Positions 8,143-16,035 of a DNA stretch of 56,532 nucleotides are shown here, piece after piece. Numbering within the stretch: position 1 is the stretch's first letter; the number at the start of each line of letters is the position of its first letter. Location of the stretch: the NCBI GenBank assembly GCA_013298505.1, contig JAAFHY010000005.1:37899-94430 (forward strand), written 5' to 3'. Source of the DNA: Cytophagales bacterium (lineage in GTDB: Bacteria; Bacteroidota; Bacteroidia; Cytophagales; Cyclobacteriaceae). The notes under the pieces were generated by a model. It did not search any database. It was not told the DNA's origin and saw only the letters and a program-made list of their open reading frames with translations. The translations under genes were made by a program, and so were the position numbers.

Positions 8143-9663
8143 TTACACGGTAACCTCTTCCGAAGACCTCACTCGTAGTGAAAGCAACGCTGCGATTAAC
8201 ATACAAACTCCACCAAATACAATGATGTAAATGGACTGCCCACCAAAAGCTGTTTTTAGTAAGAAGCCTAACACGGTGCTCGCAATAATTTGTGGGATCA
8301 CAATAAAGAAATTGAATACACCCATATAGTAACCCATTTTTTCGGGAGGTAGCGAACCCGATAACATGGCATACGGTATAGATAGTATACTTGCCCACGC
8401 AATACCAACACCGATCATCGAAAACAATAACATATCAGGGTCGGAAATAAATATAAATGAGATGAGCCCGATTCCGCCACAGGTCAACGCAATAAAGTGA
8501 GCAACCCTGCGACTCGTATACTTTGCGATAACAGGTAACAGTAGTGCAGCTAACGCGGCAATACCATTGTAGATTCCGAATAATAAACTCACCCAGTCAG
8601 CTCCATCGTTATAAGCCGATGAAGATGGTTCGTTTGTATTGTAGATGTAACTTGTTACAGCAGGTGTTGTATAAATCCACATCGAGAATAAAGCAAACCA
8701 CGAAAAAAATTGCACATACGATAACTGCACCATGGTTTTGGGCATCGTATTAAAGTCTTTTACGATATGTACTAATCCCAAATAAGATCTCCCTTGGCGG
8801 ATGTATAAAACCGCTAGCAGATGCACTAGTCCGAAAATGGTAAGGCCTGCGCCCAGCACGTATAATTCTTTTTCAAGTTCCAGGTAATTGATGATCCACG
8901 TGATAACAATGCCTAATAGCAAAAGCAAGCCGCCTACTTTTTGCAACTTTGCTTTTGTTCCTTCTTCGTCATCAATTTTTCTCTTCTCCCTGTTTTTTAG
9001 GTTTGCGTGATGCGGTTCGGGCGGATATTCTTTTGTGGTGAACACCGTCCACATTACCGCGGTAAACAACATGAATGCACCGATGTAAAAAGAATATTTT
9101 ACCGACTCCGAAATCTGACCTGGCTCGGGCGTATTATCTAAGCCTACCCAATTGGTAAAAATATAAGGAAGGAAAGAGGCAACGATAGCACCGATTCCTA
9201 TAAAAAAACTTTGCATAGCAAAGCCAGTAGTACGTTGCGAGGGAGGTAGCATATCGCCAACAAAAGCTCGGAAAGGTTCCATACTAATGTTAATGGATGC
9301 GTCCATAATCCACAGCACACCTACTGCCATCCAAAGGGCATATGCGTTTGGCATCAGGCATAGCCCTAACGATGCTAGCACAGCACCAATGGCGAAAAAG
9401 GGCCTACGTCTTCCCCAAGTAGGGTGCCACGTGCGGTCGCTATAAAAACCGATAATAGGTTGAACGATCAAACCGGTAATGGGTGCGGCAGACCAGAATA
9501 GTGCTAGGCTGCTTGGTTCAGCACCGAGCGTTTCAAAAATTCTGCTTGTATTTGCGTTCTGCAATGCAAAACCAAACTGAATTCCAAGAAAGCCAAAACT
9601 CATGTTCCAGATTTGCCAGAAGCTAAGTTTGGGTTTGGGAGATAGCGCTGAAGTGGATGACAT
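8143..9663 (-). CDS. SLC45/GPH-type MFS sugar transporter (maltose/sucrose-like), copy 1
   Basis: A 506-residue inner-membrane protein with about 12 hydrophobic helices. The N-terminal loop PIIGFYSDRTWHPTWGRRRP is the MFS motif found in SLC45 and plant sucrose carriers, and the segment MEPFRAFVGDMLP is also typical. These carriers usually bring disaccharides or short oligosaccharides in with protons. It sits 7 bp downstream of the GH13 lipoprotein gene and 1 bp upstream of the esterase gene, so it would import the products of the periplasmic glucosidases encoded in the same operon. A paralogue is encoded at 38343-39827 in the rightward arm. Confidence 0.88.
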   Translation of the reverse strand: MSSTSALSPKPKLSFWQIWNMSFGFLGIQFGFALQNANTSRIFETLGAEPSSLALFWSAAPITGLIVQPIIGFYSDRTWHPTWGRRRPFFAIGAVLASLGLCLMPNAYALWMAVGVLWIMDASINISMEPFRAFVGDMLPPSQRTTGFAMQSFFIGIGAIVASFLPYIFTNWVGLDNTPEPGQISESVKYSFYIGAFMLFTAVMWTVFTTKEYPPEPHHANLKNREKRKIDDEEGTKAKLQKVGGLLLLLGIVITWIINYLELEKELYVLGAGLTIFGLVHLLAVLYIRQGRSYLGLVHIVKDFNTMPKTMVQLSYVQFFSWFALFSMWIYTTPAVTSYIYNTNEPSSSAYNDGADWVSLLFGIYNGIAALAALLLPVIAKYTSRRVAHFIALTCGGIGLISFIFISDPDMLLFSMIGVGIAWASILSIPYAMLSGSLPPEKMGYYMGVFNFFIVIPQIIASTVLGFLLKTAFGGQSIYIIVFGGVCMLIAALLSLRVRSSEEVTV

Positions 9664-9670
9664 AACTTTT

Positions 9671-12037
9671 CTAGTTGGAGGTGGACGAAGTTACAATTTC
9701 AAACGAATAAGCCTTTAAGGTAAGCCTTGCTTTCTTATTTTCAAACTTCAAGTCGCTGCCAAAATTTAATTGAGCGTTGCTTGCTAGCCCTTCTAAATAA
9801 AATTCCTGAGAAGTGTTAGACTTATTGAAGATTATCCAAGCTTCATTGCCAAAGTATTTTCTCTTATAAACTAACTTCTGATCTTCAATCGAAATCCAAG
9901 TAAAGTCACCATAAACCAATGGCAATAAAGTTCTTCTTAGTGCAACTAGTTTTTGAGTCTTATCTTTAGTTTCTAATTCTAAGCGCGAAAGTTGATCGAA
10001 GCGCATCATTCTCCTGTTGTCAGGATCGTTTCCACCTGGGTCTCCCAACTCATCGCCATAGTAAATAACAGGTACGCCAGGGATGGTCATCATAAACGCG
10101 GTTAGGGATTGAAGTTTTTGATAGGCAACGGTATCTTTAATTTCAATTTTTCTTTTCCAACCTGCCTTCTTTGCATCTTCATCAAACCGCACCGATCCAT
10201 CGGCATATGAAATGAAACGAGCCCTGTCTTGATTGCCAGTAATATTGCCCATCAAGTTATGATCACCAAACCAACTTAAACTTTCGGTGAGCGAATTGGT
10301 GATGCGTGTAAAGGGCACTTCATTGCGGGCAAAAGTGTTTACGGCATCATCGTATACATTAAAATCAAATTGGGCATCGAGCATGCCTGTATTTACGTAG
10401 CTATTTACCAATTCGCGGCTGCCATACGTTTCGCCAATTTGGTAGATGGGGCGATTGATTTTGGATTTTACTTTTTTGCTCAGCTCTCTCCAAAATAATA
10501 AATCAATGTGTTTCGATGCATCGTGCCGAAATCCATCCAAGTCATATTTCTCAAGCCAATACATGGCACTGTCCGTCATGGGTCCTACCACTTCGGGTTT
10601 TCGCAAATCAAGGGTGGGCATGAACACATCAAACCACGTTGTCAATCGTTGGTCGTCCCATCGCTCGGTATTGATGGTGCCATCGGGCAAATACAAAGGC
10701 GTAAACCACTCTGGTTTTAGTGTGTATAGAGGATGTTCTTTGTGCACGTGGTGCGCAACGTAATCCAAAATAACATTGATGTTCTGTTGATGTGCTTCGG
10801 TAAGTAGTTCTTTTAGCTCTTGCTGATTTCCAAATCGGTAGTCGATTTGCTGTAATGAAACAGGCCAGTAGCCATGATAGCCCGAAAAGGTAGTGGCCGG
10901 ATCGGTATATTTTCCATACGCGCCTTTTGGATTTTGAGAGATAGGAGAAAGCCAAATGGTATTAATGCCAAGGCTGGTAAAATAACCATCTTTAATTTTT
11001 TGAGTAACGCCCGCAATGTCTCCACCATAGTAATTTGCCTTGGGTAAAATGGCTGCATCTTTAACGGGTTCATCATTTTCTTTTTTGCCATTGTTAAAAC
11101 GATCGATCATCATGAAATAGAGAATGTTTGCTTCCTTGTCGAATCGTGTTAATTGCGAAGAACTGCTCACCACTTTTCCGTTTTGTAGCGGAATGAGTAC
11201 GTCATTCGATATCCCTTCTTCATTTGCTGCCCAAGCGCGAATGAAACTTCTTTCTTCGATGCTTGCCTGTGCGGGAATGGTTATTTCAAATTCAGTATCG
11301 CTTTGCTTGACGGATGTTGCGTCTAGCAGAAAATTTTTCCAGAACACCGTTAACTCAGTAGCGGGATTAAGGAGCGTAAGTGTGATTGTATTCTCTGTAA
11401 AACTTTTTGTTATGATAGTTGGGATTTTTTTAGAGTCGGGCCGAGGAATTCGCAAGAGAGAATTCCATCCGCCCATTCCGTTATCAACTGAATCTTTGTT
11501 TGATGGATTTCTCTTCTCTTTTCCGTCCACTAAAAATAAGTATTGATAGTTTCCCGGGTTCAGCCACATTGAAATTTGAAAGACACCATTTTCTTTTATT
11601 AAGATTGAGTTGTCGGCATTCCATGCATTGAATTCTCCTTTTGTTTTTACGTCTTTCGCGTTGCCTGTATAGGTTAATGTTACTTTTTGTTTGTTCACCT
11701 TTTGCAAAGGGATGGAATAGGCTTGGCCATTACTCCAAATGCGCAGCACATCAATTTTCAATGCCATCATTCCTGTTGCGGTAAGTTGATTGCCCATCCT
11801 TTTTAATGAAAGGCCTGTTGGCAAACTGATGGAATCAATCTTATTTGTTTGAAGAACAAAATCTTCTAGATTGATTTCGGTAGAATCAGGATTGATAGAA
11901 ATAGGAGAGGCCGTGCCTACTATTAAATTTTCATCGTTAAAGCGGATCGATTTCCCTTTACATGCTGACAGTAGACCGATAACAACAATGCAGATACTAA
12001 TTGATCTACCAACGAATAATAGTTTTGCCTCTTTCAT
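9671..12037 (-). CDS. GH13 alpha-amylase-family lipoprotein with non-standard active-site residues
   Basis: A 788-residue lipoprotein (lipobox LLSAC, Cys26). Two beta-rich domains precede the catalytic barrel; one (about 130-200) resembles CBM48 (GEFNAWNADNSILIKENG). The GH13 barrel starts near residue 300. The nucleophile is Asp506 in DGFRHDASKH, the acid/base Glu536 in IGETYG, and the third acid Asp604 in TGNQDRARF. Two usually invariant positions differ: region I reads DYVAHH instead of D-x-V-x-N-H, and region IV reads NQD instead of NHD. The protein is a periplasmic or surface amylase/neopullulanase-like enzyme, but its specificity may be unusual. Its start overlaps the GH31 gene by 32 bp, indicating translational coupling. 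Confidence 0.85.
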   Translation of the reverse strand: MKEAKLLFVGRSISICIVVIGLLSACKGKSIRFNDENLIVGTASPISINPDSTEINLEDFVLQTNKIDSISLPTGLSLKRMGNQLTATGMMALKIDVLRIWSNGQAYSIPLQKVNKQKVTLTYTGNAKDVKTKGEFNAWNADNSILIKENGVFQISMWLNPGNYQYLFLVDGKEKRNPSNKDSVDNGMGGWNSLLRIPRPDSKKIPTIITKSFTENTITLTLLNPATELTVFWKNFLLDATSVKQSDTEFEITIPAQASIEERSFIRAWAANEEGISNDVLIPLQNGKVVSSSSQLTRFDKEANILYFMMIDRFNNGKKENDEPVKDAAILPKANYYGGDIAGVTQKIKDGYFTSLGINTIWLSPISQNPKGAYGKYTDPATTFSGYHGYWPVSLQQIDYRFGNQQELKELLTEAHQQNINVILDYVAHHVHKEHPLYTLKPEWFTPLYLPDGTINTERWDDQRLTTWFDVFMPTLDLRKPEVVGPMTDSAMYWLEKYDLDGFRHDASKHIDLLFWRELSKKVKSKINRPIYQIGETYGSRELVNSYVNTGMLDAQFDFNVYDDAVNTFARNEVPFTRITNSLTESLSWFGDHNLMGNITGNQDRARFISYADGSVRFDEDAKKAGWKRKIEIKDTVAYQKLQSLTAFMMTIPGVPVIYYGDELGDPGGNDPDNRRMMRFDQLSRLELETKDKTQKLVALRRTLLPLVYGDFTWISIEDQKLVYKRKYFGNEAWIIFNKSNTSQEFYLEGLASNAQLNFGSDLKFENKKARLTLKAYSFEIVTSSTSN

Positions 12038-14414
12038 AATTTAATTTAACAAAAGGTAGATTTATTTTGGGGCCTTCCGGTGCACTGGCAACCGGATCGT
12101 AGTTTTTAATCGGACTGATAAACCTATAGTCTGTTTTTTCAATCTGATGGGGCGCATCATTTATCCATGCTTTACCAATGGCGTTGAAGCCGTGAAAATA
12201 GATTTTAGCAAACCGATAAGCCGATTGGTAACTGCCTTCTTGTTCTATAATGGTGAGTTCATTTTTTGAAGGGGCATAAACCATGTTCCTTTTTGCAAAG
12301 GCATTTTTTTCATACTCGAAAGAAATACCGTCATCTTCGTAGAGTGTAAACTCGTTGGTAGATTCTCCATTGTAAATGTGTATTTCAATTGTATCGCCCG
12401 TATCTTGTGTGGTGATGCCTGCTTTTTCGCGCATCGGTATAATAGCCGAGCCCTTTACATATACAGGCAATCGCTCGACAGGGCACTCTACAATTATTTC
12501 TTGGTTGCCAGTATACGGTTGATCATTTAATTGATTATACCAATTTCCTGCCGGCAAATAAGCCTTCACTAATTCTTTATTGCTTTCGGCTGGCACCACT
12601 AAAATGGAGGGGCCGAACAAATATTGATTATGGTATTGATGGTCGTAAATTTTTTCATCGAAGGGGTATGAAATCGCTAAACTTCTATTGATGGGCATTC
12701 CGGTTTTTGATGCATCGTAAAATAACGAATACAAATACGGAAGCAACTTGTAGCGGAGCTTCATGTAGTTGCGAGAAATCTCTTCTACTTTTTCCCCATA
12801 CGACCAAGGCTCCGAATCGCGTGTGTTGATCATGGTATGCCCTCTAAAGAAAGGTGAGAAGGCACCTATTGTAATCCATCGTGCGAATAATTTCTCGTCT
12901 GCATTTCCAACAAAGCCACCGATGTCGTAGCCCGTAAAGGCCATCCCCGAAAGGCCCATGCTATTCACTAATCGAATGCCGGCCATCATGTGTGCATCGT
13001 AAGCCACGTTATCACCAGTCCAAACAGCCGCATAACGTTGGATGCCAGCAAATCCAGATCGTGTTAAGTTGAAAGGGCGCTTGTTCATTAATTTTTTTGT
13101 TCCCTCGTAAGTGCTTCGCGCCATCATCATTCCGTACACATTTCTTCCTTCTCGCGTAGTCGATTTTCTTCCATCAAAATCAAACTCCATTAAATCAGGA
13201 AGCATGTTTCCCCACGTAGCAATTTCATTCATGTCGTTCCAGAAACCAGCTACACCTAGTTTAACATAATCTTTAAAATGATTGGCCCACCAACTGCGCG
13301 TTTCTTCTTTTGTGAAATCAGGAAAATGACACCAGCCCGGCCAAACTTGTCCGCTGTAATTTGTGCCATCGGGGTATTTTATAAACACGTTTTCTTTCTT
13401 GCCCGATTCGTATGGCTCGTAGCCTTCTTCTACTTTTATGCCAGGGTCGCACATCACTACAACGTTGAAGCCAAGTGATTTCAGTTTTTCAATAAGTCCT
13501 TTGGGGTCCGGAAAATTTTCTTTGTCCCATGTAAATATTTTGTAGGCATCCATGTAGTGAATGTCCAATACAATGGCATCGCCCGGTAAATCGCGCTCGC
13601 GAAAATTTTCAGCAACACGTAGTACTTCCCGATCGGGATAGTAACTGTATCTACATTGTTGATACCCAATACTCCACAGTGGGGGCAAAGGCGTTCTTCC
13701 AGTTAGATAAGTATATGACTGAATAATTGATTGAACAGAGCTTCCGCCAATAAAATAATAGTTCATTTCACCGGCATCGGCCGAGAAGCTTGAGAAGCGA
13801 TCGGTTGATGCACCAAAATTGAATGTGCTGCGGTGGCTATTATCAAAATAGATTCCGTATACTTTTTGATGATGTAGGCCAATATAAAACGGCACCGAAC
13901 AATAAAGCGGATCGGCATCGGGGCTATAGGCGTAGGCATCGGTATTCCAGTTAACATAACCTCTGCCACGTTTGTCTAATGGGCCATTCTTTTCGCCCAA
14001 ACCAATAAATCGTTCGCCTTCTTGTAATTTCTTATAGCAATTAATTTGTTCGCCATTGATTTGAATGCCCAGCCCAGCGTCATCTTCATTGATTACTTGG
14101 TCGTTCAAATCGGTGATAGCAATATGAAGTGAAGGCTTACTAATTTTTACTTTTATCGCTTCCGTAACCATGATTAACTGTCCAGAATCTACATCGACTC
14201 GAAACGAAGCCGATTGTGGCTTGCCCACCACAGCATACGAAAAGTCTTCGCCCAATTCGGTAAACGAAAATCGAATTTGAACTACATCGGCAGTAAATAC
14301 TTTAATTGATAAATGGCCAACAGTTGATTTAACAAGCAACCCTGTTTGGGTTAGTTGATGCGATTGGTACTGGCCAATGCTTTTGCTTGCCGATCGGGGA
14401 GTTAGTTCTTGCAT
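12006..14414 (-). CDS. GH31 alpha-glucosidase
   Basis: An 802-residue family 31 enzyme releasing alpha-glucose from non-reducing ends. It has an N-terminal beta domain (galactose-mutarotase-like, residues 1-200, with GLGEKNGPLDKRG), a barrel with the DIHYMDAYKIFTWD segment, catalytic nucleophile Asp394 in FWNDMNE, acid/base Asp468 in WTGDNVAYD, and a C-terminal beta domain (LPVYVKGSAIIPM). No signal peptide is seen, so it is probably cytosolic. In the leftward operon it follows lacI by 86 bp with a hairpin between, and overlaps the GH13 gene. A cytosolic alpha-glucosidase fits the sugars delivered by the SLC45 carrier. Preference for maltose, isomaltose or nigerose-type bonds cannot be decided here. 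Confidence 0.92.
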   Translation of the reverse strand: MQELTPRSASKSIGQYQSHQLTQTGLLVKSTVGHLSIKVFTADVVQIRFSFTELGEDFSYAVVGKPQSASFRVDVDSGQLIMVTEAIKVKISKPSLHIAITDLNDQVINEDDAGLGIQINGEQINCYKKLQEGERFIGLGEKNGPLDKRGRGYVNWNTDAYAYSPDADPLYCSVPFYIGLHHQKVYGIYFDNSHRSTFNFGASTDRFSSFSADAGEMNYYFIGGSSVQSIIQSYTYLTGRTPLPPLWSIGYQQCRYSYYPDREVLRVAENFRERDLPGDAIVLDIHYMDAYKIFTWDKENFPDPKGLIEKLKSLGFNVVVMCDPGIKVEEGYEPYESGKKENVFIKYPDGTNYSGQVWPGWCHFPDFTKEETRSWWANHFKDYVKLGVAGFWNDMNEIATWGNMLPDLMEFDFDGRKSTTREGRNVYGMMMARSTYEGTKKLMNKRPFNLTRSGFAGIQRYAAVWTGDNVAYDAHMMAGIRLVNSMGLSGMAFTGYDIGGFVGNADEKLFARWITIGAFSPFFRGHTMINTRDSEPWSYGEKVEEISRNYMKLRYKLLPYLYSLFYDASKTGMPINRSLAISYPFDEKIYDHQYHNQYLFGPSILVVPAESNKELVKAYLPAGNWYNQLNDQPYTGNQEIIVECPVERLPVYVKGSAIIPMREKAGITTQDTGDTIEIHIYNGESTNEFTLYEDDGISFEYEKNAFAKRNMVYAPSKNELTIIEQEGSYQSAYRFAKIYFHGFNAIGKAWINDAPHQIEKTDYRFISPIKNYDPVASAPEGPKINLPFVKLNYERGKTIIRW

Positions 14415-14435
14415 AAATGGGGTTGAATATTTTTG

Positions 14436-14475
14436 AAATAAAATTAAAGAGGTTCGTTAATCCTAACGAACCTCT
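14436..14475 (-). terminator. Hairpin terminator or attenuator between lacI and the GH31 gene
   Basis: A perfect 12-bp stem: AGAGGTTCGTTA at 14448-14459 pairs with TAACGAACCTCT at 14464-14475, with loop ATCC. On the minus strand it leads into a T-rich stretch (plus-strand A-rich 14436-14447). It lies between the regulator and the GH31 start at 14414, so it either ends the lacI transcript or lowers read-through into the operon. Confidence 0.75.
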
Positions 14476-14500
14476 CATCAAAAATCAGAAAACGATTGCG

Positions 14501-15550
14501 TTATTTCTTTTTGGCCTGTTTGCGAAGTGACGAATTGCGAATGATTAGTCGAGTCCTCAGTACTTTAATTTCTTCCACAGGCTCGTATTGATCTTTCACT
14601 TTCAGCTCGATTTGGCGAATCAGCAAGCGCGCGGCTTCCTGCCCCATTTCAAAACCAGGCTGGTCGATGGTAGAGAGTGATGGTTCCATCAATTCACCAA
14701 TAAACCAATTACTAAATCCAATAATGGCAATATCATCGGGTATTTTCAGCCCTTTTTCTTTTATAGCCAACATAGCGCCCATTGCCATGGGATCGTTGTT
14801 AGAGAAAATACCGTCTATTTTTAGTTTTGAGGCAAGCACCTTTTCGGTGATTTTTTTGCCCTCTTCAAATGTACCCGAGTCGCATGCGATAATGTATTCG
14901 TCCCTCACGGGTAAATTATTTTCTTTTAGCGCATCTTTATAGCCCCTCAACCGCTCGATACTGATTATCAAATTGGGCGCACCCACCAAATGAGCAATAT
15001 TTTTACAACCCTGTGCAATCAAGTGGTTTACGGCCTCTTTGGCTCCCGCGTAATCGTCTACAATTACTTTGCTTGACGTTGGGCTGTTGTACATCCGATC
15101 ATAAAAAACAATCGGCACGCCTTTAGAGATAATCGACTCGACATGGTCGAAATTGGTAGTTTCCCTTGACAAGGATAGTAACATTCCATCTACACGGCTA
15201 TTAAAAAGTGCTTTTACGTGAGCTACTTCGCGTGAGTATGATTCGTTCGATTGGGCAAGGATAACGTTATAGCCAGCTTGGTAGGCAACATCTTCAATAC
15301 CGCTTATAACAGTCGAAAAGAAAAAATGGACTACCTCGGGTATAATCACGCCAATGGTGTTTGTCTTTTTCTGTCGCAGGTTTAGCGCCACAATATTGGG
15401 CTGATAGTTGAGTTTATCGGCCAAAGCATTCACAGCCTTTTTCGTGTCCACACTAATGTCTGGATGGTCTTTCAGCGCACGCGAAACGGTAGATGGAGAG
15501 ATGTTCAATTCTCGTGCAATGTCTTTAATGGTTACTTGGTTGAATTTCAT
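14501..15550 (-). CDS. LacI/GalR-family transcriptional regulator of the glucan locus
   Basis: A 349-residue repressor-type protein. The N-terminal helix-turn-helix (TIKDIARELNISPSTVSRAL) and hinge helix (ALADKLNYQPN) are typical of LacI. A periplasmic-binding-protein-like sensor domain follows, including VDDYAGAKEAVNHLIAQGC and the late IGFSNWFIGELMEPSLST segment. It lies between the leftward GH31-GH13-transporter genes and the divergent susCD operon. The control region between them holds a 12-bp perfect palindrome of the class bound by LacI/PurR-like proteins, so control of susCD by this protein is likely. The effector is presumably a short alpha-glucoside; this is inference. Confidence 0.92.
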   Translation of the reverse strand: MKFNQVTIKDIARELNISPSTVSRALKDHPDISVDTKKAVNALADKLNYQPNIVALNLRQKKTNTIGVIIPEVVHFFFSTVISGIEDVAYQAGYNVILAQSNESYSREVAHVKALFNSRVDGMLLSLSRETTNFDHVESIISKGVPIVFYDRMYNSPTSSKVIVDDYAGAKEAVNHLIAQGCKNIAHLVGAPNLIISIERLRGYKDALKENNLPVRDEYIIACDSGTFEEGKKITEKVLASKLKIDGIFSNNDPMAMGAMLAIKEKGLKIPDDIAIIGFSNWFIGELMEPSLSTIDQPGFEMGQEAARLLIRQIELKVKDQYEPVEEIKVLRTRLIIRNSSLRKQAKKK

Positions 15551-16035
15551 TTTGCAGTATTCGAGGTACTTTAATATTGACTAAAGGTAGAGAATATTGA
15601 TATAAAAAATAACGGCCTCAAAAAGATTGATGTTTCTAGTGCATCAGATTTAAAAAGGGTAATCAAGATAAGAATTTCGGCTTGTTAAATTTTAGATAAT
15701 CTAAGAGTTTGGTGAACGACTTAGTTTACCAATTATGCCAGCAAAATCGCATTTTTTATTCTGGATCTTTTCAATTTGTTGGATTTGCGTGGCTGTATTT
15801 TTACAGAATTATTGTGAGGTTATGCCGCGTTTGAGCCAAATAAGTCGTGTATCTGAATCTTCTTGATATTAGCCTTTAAAATATTGCAAACGTTTGCGAA
15901 TTCGTTTCCGTTAAAAAAAAACCAATTTTACATGTTTTTGCATTGTTTGAACGATAATATATTGGTAACATTGATCCGATTATTAATGTATAATCATTAT
16001 TTGACCAATTAATTAAACCCTAAATCAATCAAACT
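15551..16035. other. Divergent control region between lacI and susC (485 bp, no gene)
   Basis: This is the only gene-free stretch over 300 bp. It holds the LacI-type operator at 15886-15897. Close to lacI, the minus strand carries TACCTTTA (15582-15589), one mismatch from the TAnnTTTG -7 consensus. Near susC, an A+T-rich segment with TATAAT and TTATTTG (15989-16003) is the most promoter-like sequence but does not match the consensus exactly. An imperfect inverted repeat (TTTGGTGAAC at 15708-15717, GTTTACCAAT at 15724-15733) is also present. No ORF or structured RNA was recognised. Confidence 0.6.
15884..15899. promoter_or_regulatory. LacI-family operator palindrome upstream of susC
   Basis: GCAAACGTTTGC at 15886-15897 is a perfect 12-bp palindrome with the central CG typical of LacI/PurR/CcpA-type operators; flanking positions 15884 and 15899 also pair. 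It lies about 140 bp before the susC start and 335 bp before lacI, and the only LacI-family gene in the window is adjacent. Confidence 0.75.

Noticed and set aside
11124-11546. Open frame of 140 codons opposite the GH13 lipoprotein gene
   Set aside because: Antisense shadow of a well-supported gene; no domain and Ser/Phe-rich composition typical of such shadows.
12006-12037. Possible frameshift joining the GH31 and GH13 genes
   Set aside because: Both proteins are complete with their own ends; the GH13 protein has its own lipoprotein signal. The 32-bp overlap is ordinary coupling.
15708-15733. Imperfect inverted repeat TTTGGTGAAC/GTTTACCAAT as an operator
   Set aside because: Only 8 of 10 positions pair and it does not resemble the nearby perfect operator; kept only as a note on the control region.
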